This document shows, piece after piece, positions 23,452-30,710 of a stretch of 64,000 nt of DNA. Numbering within the stretch: position 1 is the stretch's first letter; the number at the start of each line of letters is the position of its first letter. The translations under genes and the position numbers were made by a program. Origin of the DNA: Haliangium sp963772315 (lineage in GTDB: Bacteria; Myxococcota_A; Polyangia; Haliangiales; Haliangiaceae); NCBI GenBank assembly GCA_963772315.1, contig CAVYWJ010000004.1, positions 4,526,001 through 4,590,000 on the forward strand, written 5' to 3'. Below the pieces are notes generated by a model that saw nothing but the letters and a program-made list of their open reading frames with translations, did not search any database and was not told the DNA's origin.

Positions 23452-23838
23452 AATATTCCTCTTTGCAGGGGTTGTTCGACACCCGAGTTAGATTGCAACC
23501 GCGATGCCGCTTCGCCGCCGTTCGCAGCGCCAGGGCGCGTCTGAGCGCCCCGTACTGGCAGCTGTCAGCCGCGACAGCTGCCAGTTGCGAACATTCTGCG
23601 TCGAGGTCCCCAGGCGCTGCAGCCCATGCGGACATCTCATATTGCGCCTCCCTGCCCACACCTCTGACGTGCAGCGCTGCGCATTGCCCCGGCCATTCCC
23701 TGGATTCCCGCGTGTGGGTCCGACATCTCGGAGCGCGCCCCCCTGTCACATTGTGACTGACTGTCGGCCACGCTTTTTCCGGGCGCACGTATTCGCAGTG
23801 CCTGCCCGGCAGCGTCCACCCACACCGGCTGATCCGGT
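23452..23838. other. Divergent intergenic region with a strong palindrome
   Basis: These 387 bases separate two divergent genes and encode no convincing protein. The chief feature is the inverted repeat at 23554-23585. Promoters for both flanking genes should lie here, but no clear -35/-10 pair stands out. Confidence 0.5.
23554..23585. repeat. 13-bp perfect inverted repeat
   Basis: ACTGGCAGCTGTC (23554-23566) and GACAGCTGCCAGT (23573-23585) are perfectly complementary around a 6-base loop, AGCCGC. No T-run follows on either strand, so it is not a standard terminator. It could be an operator, a hairpin in an upstream leader or a small RNA element. Confidence 0.75.
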
Positions 23839-24303
23839 ATGCTCGTGCGCATGCATGCCCTCGACTACGTGCAGTGTCCGGACGTCTATGTGCCCCAGGG
23901 TCGCCGCAGCCTGTTCCTCGCCGGCGGTATCACCAAGTGCCCCGACTGGCGCTCGGATCTGCGTCGCATGCTCCCGAACACGCCGTGGGTGATCCTCAAC
24001 CCGCGTCGCCCGAACCTCCGCATGGATGACGACGCCGAGGCCACCGCGCAGATCGAGTGGGAGCACCAGCATCTCCACCTCGCCGACGCGATCGTGTTCT
24101 GGTTCTGCAGCGAGACCCTGCAGCCCATCACGCTCTACGAGCTCGGCGCCTGGAGCATGAGCGGGAAGCCGCTGTTCGTCGGCGTGCACCCGGCGTATCT
24201 GCGCAGCCTCGACGTCATCGTGCAGACCCGCCTCAACCGTCCCGAGGTGCAGGTGGTCGATTCCCTGCACCTCCTGGCCGCCCAGGTACGCAGCGCCGCC
24301 TGA
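23839..24303 (+). CDS. Nucleoside 2-deoxyribosyltransferase-like protein
   Basis: The 154-residue product matches the layout of the PF15891-type family. It has LFLAGGITKCPDWRSDL near residue 25, VILNPRRPN, the QIEWEHQHL segment and LQPITLYELGAW, which supplies the expected active-site Glu region. Members sit in phage and accessory loci and are thought to act on nucleosides or nucleotides, but the substrate is unknown. A second ATG at 23851 is an alternative start. Its short length is normal for the family. Confidence 0.8.
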   Translation: MLVRMHALDYVQCPDVYVPQGRRSLFLAGGITKCPDWRSDLRRMLPNTPWVILNPRRPNLRMDDDAEATAQIEWEHQHLHLADAIVFWFCSETLQPITLYELGAWSMSGKPLFVGVHPAYLRSLDVIVQTRLNRPEVQVVDSLHLLAAQVRSAA

Positions 24304-24345
24304 GCCCACGCGGCGCGGGTGACGCGCCCCGGCTGACGGCAGCGC

Positions 24346-25071
24346 TCACACGCCCGCGGGCTCGTCGCCCGGCACATCGTCGATCGGCTCGTCGTCCTCG
24401 CCGATGCCATCGTCGCCCGGGGCCGCGGCCGGCCGGCGCTCGTAGGCGTCGCGGAAGAAGAGCGCCTGCGTCTTGCGGTCGCGCGGGAACTCGGCCTGCA
24501 CCAGGCTGGCGATCTCGGCGTAGAGCCGCAGGAAGCGCTCCTTGACCGCGTCGCGCGCCAGGCGCAGCTCCACGATCCGGCGCTTGCACGCTTCGCGGGC
24601 GTCGAGCGCGGCGCCGTAGCGCGAGCGGTGCGTCACGATCTCGGCCAGCTCGGCCGCGGCGCCGGGCCAGAGATCCTGCACGTTCAGCAGCCGCATCTCC
24701 AGCGTGCGCATGGCCGCAATCTGCCGGTCGCCCTGGATCCGCGACATGTCGAGCGAGCCGGCGAAGAAGATCTGCGAGGCGATGCGACCGCCGGCGTGTC
24801 CGTCCTCCAGCTCGACCATCTTGCGGGTGCGCCGCACGCGCGCGTCCGAGACGTAGTTCTCGAAGTTGACGTCGATGCGCATGCGCTCCAGCACGCGGTA
24901 CTCGTTCTCGTGCGCCAGGTGCGCGGCTTCCAGCACGCCGCTGCCCTCGCGCATGCGCGCTGACAGCGCCATCAGTCGCGGGTTGTCGGGGAACTTGCCG
25001 AGCATGTGCTCGGTGTACAGCGCCAGCTCAAGACAGCGCGGTACCGGCGTATCCCGGTTCGGCATGATCAT
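24346..25071 (-). CDS. Unknown helical protein
   Basis: The 241-residue soluble product is predicted to be nearly all helical, with many charged residues and the phrases HENEYRVLERMRIDVNFENY and RIVELRLARDAVKERF. It ends in an acidic Asp/Glu/Gly tail. GGAGG sits 8 bases before the ATG at 25071. No family is recognised. It faces the deoxyribosyltransferase-like gene tail to tail and its promoter side adjoins the 43-bp repeat array. Confidence 0.72.
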   Translation of the reverse strand: MIMPNRDTPVPRCLELALYTEHMLGKFPDNPRLMALSARMREGSGVLEAAHLAHENEYRVLERMRIDVNFENYVSDARVRRTRKMVELEDGHAGGRIASQIFFAGSLDMSRIQGDRQIAAMRTLEMRLLNVQDLWPGAAAELAEIVTHRSRYGAALDAREACKRRIVELRLARDAVKERFLRLYAEIASLVQAEFPRDRKTQALFFRDAYERRPAAAPGDDGIGEDDEPIDDVPGDEPAGV

Positions 25072-25236
25072 ATGCGTCCTCCCTCTGCTCTCGGGCCAGT
25101 CGAGCGGCCTCTACTTGCATGACGTCGGATCCGCGATTTCTTCCCGAAATAAATCGCTCTGGCGTCCGATTTCCCCGAGCGAGCGTGGGCACGACCACAG
25201 GGAACGGCTGCAATGTTGCAGCGCTCACCATCTCAC

Positions 25237-25537
25237 GTGCGGATCTGCGGCTGCTGCCTCGCGACCATCACCCTGTACCGTGCGGATCCGCGGCTGCACC
25301 CTCGCGACCGCCACCCGGCACCGTGCGGATTCGCGGCTGCTGCGTCGCGACCGCCACCCGGCACCGTGCAGATTCGCGGCTGCACCCTCGCGACCGCCAC
25401 CCGGCACCGTGCGGATTCGCGGCTGCACCCTCGCGACAGCATTCCTGCCCTGTGCGGACCCGCGGCTGCTGCCTCGCGACCGCCACCCTGTCCTGTGCGG
25501 ACCCGCGGCTGCGACCTCGCGGCCGCTGCTGCGGGCG
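25237..25537. repeat. 43-bp tandem array, seven copies
   Basis: Units begin at 25237, 25280, 25323, 25366, 25409, 25452 and 25495, an exact 43-bp period. Each has two conserved blocks: GTGCGGATxCGCGGCTGC and CTCGCGACCGCCACC. The three bases between the blocks alternate mainly between ACC and TGC, and the last few bases vary. Since 43 is not a multiple of three, the array cannot encode a simple peptide repeat. There are no unique spacers and no cas genes, so it is not a CRISPR array. It lies between two oppositely facing unknown genes. Confidence 0.92.
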
Positions 25538-25640
25538 CCACGGGCCCTTGCGTGCTCTCTCGGCCGCGACCTGCCCGACCTCAGCCTGCCATGTGCCCCT
25601 CCGCCACCGCCCCGGCGCCTGGCCGGGCGCGTCTCGCGGC

Positions 25641-25955
25641 TCAGACCAGGCGGAACCCGGCGCTGTCTGCTTCGATGTAGAGCAAGCCGAAGTCCTGCGC
25701 GGTGCCATCCGGCGCCAGGAGCTGCAGCGCCGGAGGAGACGTGGCGATCTCGAGCGCCTCCCACTGCGCTTCCAGGTCGTCATCGTCCACGTCCTCGAGC
25801 TGCTCGGCCAGGCGCGTCTTGCGGTCGAAGACCTCTCGCAGCGCTTCGAAGGCGCCGGTGACCGCGACCTGGCACGTGACGTTCCACATATCGCGGCCAA
25901 CCTCCGTCAGCTCTGCGATCGCGACCTCGCCCTGCATGAGTCGCCACCGGTGCAT
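25641..25955 (-). CDS. Unknown small protein
   Basis: The 104-residue product starts MHRWRLMQGEVAIAELTEVG. An acidic helical middle (LAEQLEDVDDDDLEAQWEAL) precedes a beta-like C terminus. There are no membrane helices. An in-frame extension to 25994 exists but looks composition-driven. It lies upstream of and divergent from miaE; its 3' end is about 100 bp from the tandem array. Function is not recognised. Confidence 0.7.
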   Translation of the reverse strand: MHRWRLMQGEVAIAELTEVGRDMWNVTCQVAVTGAFEALREVFDRKTRLAEQLEDVDDDDLEAQWEALEIATSPPALQLLAPDGTAQDFGLLYIEADSAGFRLV

Positions 25956-26087
25956 CGTGGCCCCTGGTGTACCGTAGCCGCGGAGCGCGAGCAAACCGCG
26001 CCTGCGAGCGCGCGCCCTCCGCGCTGGGCGGGCGCTGCAGGAGTTGCCTTGTCAGCGCGCTGCGGCCATGATGGCCGGCCTCACGCC

Positions 26088-26675
26088 ATGCTCAAGCTGC
26101 GTCACGACACGCCGCGGGAATGGGGCCGGGTCGCGCTCGCCCAGCTCGATGCCTTCCTGCAAGATCATGCGGCCAACGAGCGCAAGGTATCGCAGAGCGC
26201 GGTGGCGCTGGTGGCCCAGCACCCGCAGCACCGCGCGCTCACGGACGCGCTGATCCCGATCGCCGAGGAGGAGCTGCTGCACTTCCGGCAGGTCTACGAG
26301 ATCCTGATCCAGCGCGGCCAAACGTTGGTGGTCGACGGCCCCGATCCGTACATGCGTGCGCTGCGCAAGGCCATCGCGAATCCCCAGATCGACTGCTACC
26401 TGCTCGACCGGCTGGTGCTGTTCGCGATCATCGAGGCGCGCGGGTGCGAGCGCTTCGCGCTCATGGCCGAGGCCCTGGCCGAGGCCGGCACCGAGCCGGC
26501 GCTCACCGCGTTCTACGAGGATCTGGTGCGCTCGGAGTCGCGGCATCACGCGATCTACCTCAAGCTCGCGCGCACGTACTTCGACGCCGACCGCGTGGCC
26601 GAGCGGGCGAGCGAGCTGCTCGACCTCGAGGCAGAGATAGCGCGCGGGCTGCCGCTCCGGCCGGCGCTGCACTGA
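26088..26675 (+). CDS. miaE: tRNA-(ms2io6A37) hydroxylase MiaE
   Basis: The 195-residue product is a ferritin-like di-iron protein. The ligand motifs appear as PIAEEELLHFRQVYE, IIEARGCERF and SESRHHAIY, which provide the Glu/His set. MiaE hydroxylates 2-methylthio-isopentenyl-adenosine at position 37 of tRNAs reading U-starting codons, using oxygen. The start at 26088 gives the normal N terminus and length. The next gene starts 8 bp downstream, likely on the same transcript. Confidence 0.9.
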   Translation: MLKLRHDTPREWGRVALAQLDAFLQDHAANERKVSQSAVALVAQHPQHRALTDALIPIAEEELLHFRQVYEILIQRGQTLVVDGPDPYMRALRKAIANPQIDCYLLDRLVLFAIIEARGCERFALMAEALAEAGTEPALTAFYEDLVRSESRHHAIYLKLARTYFDADRVAERASELLDLEAEIARGLPLRPALH

Positions 26676-26683
26676 GGAACGCG

Positions 26684-27547
26684 TTGGCTGCATCGTCGAC
26701 CGACGGACCGGCCGGGGGCGCCGACTTCGAGCCCGAGACCGAGCCTGGCATGACGCTGGGCGAGGCCGCGGGCCTGCGCGTGCTCGGCGTGTTCCCGCAC
26801 CCCGACGACGAGGCCTATGCCGCGGGCGGCCTGCTGGCGCTGGCCGCGGCCAGCGGCGCTCACGTCATCGTCTGCTGCGCCACGCGCGGCGAGAACGGGG
26901 TGCTGCAGGGCGCTGCCAGCTATGTCGGACAGACGATCGCCGATGTGCGCACGGCCGAGCTCACTGCCTCGTGCCGGGTCCTGGGCGCGACCGAGCCGTG
27001 GCTCCTCGACCTACCCGACGGCGGCCTGGCCGCGATGGATGCGGCCGCGGGTGAGGCGTGCATGGCCCGCGTGCTCGATCATGTCCAGCCCGATCTGGTG
27101 GTCACGCTCGGCATCGACGGCGTGTACGGGCACGCGGATCATCTGGCGTGCACGGCCTGGGTGCGCGCGGCCGTGGCGGCGATGCCCCGGGAGGCGCGGC
27201 CGCGGCTGCTCCTGGCCGCGTTTCCGCGCGGGATGTTCGTGCCGGTGTGGCAGCGCCTGCGCCGCCTGCCCGGCCTGATCGCGCCCGGAATCGACGAGAC
27301 CACGCTGGGCATGGCGGCCTCGGCCGTCGATATCCGCCTCGATGTGCGGCCGGTGACCGCGCAGAAGCGTGCGGCCCTGGCAGCGCATCGCTCGCAGCTG
27401 CCGGGTGGCGATCCCATGCGCTTCCTGGCGCCGGCGTTGCCGCGCACGGCCCTGGCCCACCTCCTCGGCGAGGAGTGGTACGTGCATGCCGACGGCCCGG
27501 CGCTGCCCGCGGGCAGCACCGATGTGCTGGCCGGCCTGGCCCGGTGA
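26684..27547 (+). CDS. PIG-L family deacetylase (LmbE-like)
   Basis: The 287-residue product has the zinc-binding VFPHPDDEAYAAGG near residue 38 and a later GHADH, the second part of the metal site. Members remove acetyl groups from N-acetylglucosaminyl substrates. TTG at 26684 is preferred because GAGGAA lies just upstream; the ATG at 26750 would shorten the N terminus by 22 residues and is also possible. The substrate cannot be told from sequence. It follows miaE closely. Confidence 0.85.
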   Translation: MAASSTDGPAGGADFEPETEPGMTLGEAAGLRVLGVFPHPDDEAYAAGGLLALAAASGAHVIVCCATRGENGVLQGAASYVGQTIADVRTAELTASCRVLGATEPWLLDLPDGGLAAMDAAAGEACMARVLDHVQPDLVVTLGIDGVYGHADHLACTAWVRAAVAAMPREARPRLLLAAFPRGMFVPVWQRLRRLPGLIAPGIDETTLGMAASAVDIRLDVRPVTAQKRAALAAHRSQLPGGDPMRFLAPALPRTALAHLLGEEWYVHADGPALPAGSTDVLAGLAR

Positions 27548-27655
27548 CCGCGCGCGTCCTGCCCCTCACGCGCGCAGAGCGGGCCGCAGAGCGGGCCGCT
27601 GGTTGACAGTGGTAGAGTTTCCGATGGTGCTTTCGGGGCACGTGAGGCGCGCTTC

Positions 27656-29045
27656 ATGTTGATCCAGTTCGTGGTCGAGAACTTCCTGTCGTTCCGGGAC
27701 AAGCAGATCCTGAGCATGCGCGCGCCCGAGCCAGACGCCGCGCGGATCGGCGCGGCCTTCGATCGAGACAAGCAGCAGACCGTGCGCGCGGGCGGCGAGG
27801 AGATCCTGCGCTGCGCCGCGCTGTATGGCGCCAATGCGTCGGGCAAGTCGAATCTCGTGCGCGCGATCGACTTCGTGCGTTCGCTGGTCCTCCAGGGGAC
27901 CGCCAGCGACCAGCCGATCGCGCGCCGGCCGTTCAAGCTGGACCCGGCGTGCAGCGCGCGGCCCTCGCGGTTCGAGCTCGTATTCGTCCACGATGACGTT
28001 CTCTACTTTTACGGCTTCGCAGTAGATAGCGAGCGCGTCCACTCGGAGTGGCTCTGCCGCGGGCCAGAAGATGGCAGCGAGCTGCTGTTTCGGCGCGAGC
28101 TAGACGCTGTTTCGGGCCAGTACGTCTTCGAGATCGGTGATGCGCTGGCCTCCGACCCCGTGCGCAAGCAGTTCTACGCGTTCTTGCACGAGGGCACGCG
28201 ACCCCATCAGCTGTTCCTGCACGAAGCACAGGAGCGCAATGCGCCCGAGCTGGAGCCGCCGTTGCAGTGGCTCCGGTGCTGGCTGCGCATCATGTATCCG
28301 GGCACCCCGCAAATCGCTCTGGCTGCACTCGTCGAGACCGATCCCGACTTCCGCAGCTTCCTCGCGGCGCTCCTTGCCCGCGTGGACATGGGAATCGGCA
28401 CGATTGACACGAGACGCGCTCCCCTGCCTCGCCTCGATCTTGCCAGGCTCTCGAGTGGTCAATCTGTCCGACGGGGTGAAGAGGGAGAAGCTCGAGGAGA
28501 TCAGGCTCATCACGGGTCACGGTGGCGGCCAGGATGCAGTGATGTTCGAGCTGGATGAGGAATCGGATGGAACGCAGCGACTCATGCATCTGGCTCGGGT
28601 GCTGTACAGAGGCGAGCACACCACCGACCGTCTCTTCGTCATCGACGAGCTCGATCGCAGCCTTCATCCCATGCTGACGCGGTTCTTCCTCCAGGAGTTC
28701 CTCCGTGCTGGCAGCGCAGCTTCGCCCAATCAGCTCATCTGCACCACGCACGACACCAACCTGCTGGATTTGAATCTACTACCGCCGTCATCCATCTGGT
28801 TCGTGGAGAAGGATCGCGAGGGCAGCTCGCATCTCTACTCGCTGGACGAGTTCGATGAGTCCCAGCTCGCGGCCTTGCACGACCAGACCGAGGAGGGATA
28901 TCTCGCGGACCGCTTCGGGGCGATTCCATTCTTTGGCAATCGTCAGCGACTGGTCCAGGATGCAACGCGGAGGGATGATGACCGATTGGCGGATGAGCTG
29001 CTGCTGGAGAGCCTGCGCAACGCGTTTCCGCCGCAGGGTGCATAG
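27656..29045 (+). pseudogene. AAA-type ATP-binding protein, one frameshift
   Basis: The first frame gives MLIQFVVENFLSFRDKQIL and Walker A YGANASGKSNL. After about 28440 the frame moves by one base and continues with Walker B RLFVIDELDRSLHP, QLICTTHDTNLL and the C-terminal domain. Repaired length is about 463 residues, matching the AAA_15/AAA_21 ATP-binding family, which includes OLD-like and RloA-like proteins found next to nucleases in defence loci. No partner nuclease is visible. Base composition is lower in GC than the neighbours. It abuts the left edge of the prophage and may be part of it or a separate transfer. Confidence 0.8.
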
Positions 29046-29100
29046 AGTACCGACCGGTTTACCCTCGGTCGCGAAAGCGGGGGAATCCGAGACGGAACGA

Positions 29101-29125
29101 AAAAAGCCCGCTGTTGCGCGGGCTT
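29101..29125 (-). terminator. Rho-independent terminator of the integrase gene
   Basis: On the minus strand AAGCCCGC and GCGGGCTT form an 8-bp stem with a 6-base loop (plus-strand bases 29104-29125). The adjoining A-run at 29097-29105 reads as a T-run after the stem on the minus strand. It lies about 70 bp after the integrase stop. Confidence 0.75.
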
Positions 29126-29193
29126 GTCGAAACGAGATTTTGCGCGGCATCGCGTTTGGCCACAGGTTGGCCATCGGCCGACGCTTTTGGCCG

Positions 29194-30450
29194 TCAGGCT
29201 GCGAGGGTGACCGGCTCGACGCTGGCCGCTTCCGGCTCGGCGGCGACCTGATCGAAGACGCGAGCCATCCAGAGCGCGGCCGACGAGGGGGCAAACTTCG
29301 CGTACACCATGGTGGTCTTGATGTCGCTGTGGCCCATGAGCTCGGACAGCATCGGGATCGGCATGCCCTCGCTCGCGCACCGCACCGCGAAGGTGTGGCG
29401 CAGCGCGTGCCACCGGGGATCCGCGCCAGCGTTCCCCGAGAACGCGATCCCAGCCGTGGCCATGGCCTTGCTCATCCAGTCCTTCGCCGTGCCCGGGTTG
29501 ATCGGCTGGCCATCGTTGCGAGCGAACACCCACTCGGTGACCAGAGCCTGCGAGCGCTGGACCTCGCGCCGCGCGTCCAGGATGGCCCGGGACGCATTCG
29601 TCTGGTACACGGTCCGCAGCTTGCCATGCTTCGGCAGCGCCGGACCGTCCGGGCAGAGCTGCCGGGTCACGTGGATCCGGTCCGGCTGAACGTCGGCCCA
29701 CTTCAGGCCGAGCAGCTCACCGAAGCGCAGGCCGGTGACCAACGCGAAGCGGATCATGCTGGGGAACAGGTCGCCCTTGTACTGGCCGTACATCGACGCG
29801 GACATCTGCTCGGCCACGGCCAGCAAGCGGGCTTGTTCGGCCTCGGACAGGTACCGGATGTCCTGATTGATCTGGAGCCGCTGACGCGGGAACTCTGGCG
29901 CCTTCGTGATGGCACCCCACACCACGGCCAGCCGCAGGGACGCGCGCAGCTTGTTCAGGTAGACGTAGGCCGTCCCGACCGCGAACGTGTTGCGCAGCGC
30001 GGTGTCGAGGTCGAGGATCTGCCCGGCCGTGATCGTCTCGATCTTCATGGATGGCGACCACACCGCGGTGATCGCGTCGTAGGCGTTTTGGTAGTGCTGG
30101 GCAGTCTTCGGACGGCTGCGAGCCTTCACGTGCGCCATGACCCGGGCGTGGAGTTGCGCCAGGGTCCAGCGCTCGCGGGTCCGTTCCGTGGCCAACTCGG
30201 GATGAATGTCGGCCTCGATGACCCGGCGCTTGTGCGCCTCCATCGCGGCTCGCGCAGCCTTGCGCGTGTTCTCGCTCGGGGTGCCGCTGATGCGCTCGGT
30301 CCGCCCCGTCCGGGGCAGCGTCACGCGGGTCCGGTACCGTCACTGGCCCGTCGCGTCCTTGTACGTCCCGTCGCCCTTCTCCTTGGGCTTGCGGTCCGGG
30401 GCCGGGCCCGCGTTTGTCTCGAGCTCGGCGGTTGTGGTCTCGATGGCCAT
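29194..30450 (-). pseudogene. Tyrosine integrase with an in-frame TGA near the N terminus
   Basis: The catalytic C-terminal part is complete: ALVTGLRFGELLGLKW (Arg), HALRHTFAVR (His-x-x-Arg), GHSDIKTTMVYAK (His and nucleophile Tyr). From the GTG at 30324 it is 376 residues. In frame upstream, from the ATG at 30450, lies a clear arm-binding domain start (KGDGTYKDATGQ) followed by TGA at 30340-30342, then RYRTRVTLP. Family members have Trp at this point, so TGG to TGA is the likely change. The protein may initiate after the stop, be dead, or be read through. It catalyses prophage insertion and excision; its gene marks the left end of the phage. Confidence 0.9.
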
Positions 30451-30518
30451 GCTCAGATGATGCGCAGCGTGCGCGCGGTGAACCGATTAGACGAAGCCGG
30501 GCGCCAACGACGCCAGCG

Positions 30519-30710
30519 TCAGGAGACCTGGCTCGCGTAGATGTCCGCGACGATCTTCGCCGCGCCCTCGACTTGGCCTTCCAGTGCGGACAGCGTGGAG
30601 AGGACCGCCGAGTTGGCGCCACGGCGGACGGCGTGCTCGTACTCCTCGTGCACCTGCCGGGCGAGGCCGCGCAGGGAGTCCGCCAGGAGCCCGTACTCGA
30701 AGGTGCTCAC
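30519..30710 (-). CDS. Small helical phage protein
   Basis: The 63-residue product (VSTFEYGLLADSLRGLARQV start, GTG at 30710) is a single amphipathic helical unit. Its GTG overlaps the stop codon of the large repeat protein gene upstream (GTGA), a coupling seen throughout this phage. No membrane helix is present. Function is unknown; its position suggests it is expressed with the repeat protein. Confidence 0.6.
   Translation of the reverse strand: MSTFEYGLLADSLRGLARQVHEEYEHAVRRGANSAVLSTLSALEGQVEGAAKIVADIYASQVS

Noticed and set aside
25237..25537. CRISPR-like repeat array
   Set aside because: Repeats are contiguous 43-bp units with no unique spacers and no cas genes.
27571..27601. Direct repeat AGAGCGGGCCGC (two copies)
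   Set aside because: Only two short copies next to a gene end; no function can be supported.
29046..29193. attL repeat
   Set aside because: No stretch here was found again near the right end by eye; a computed repeat search beyond the window is needed.
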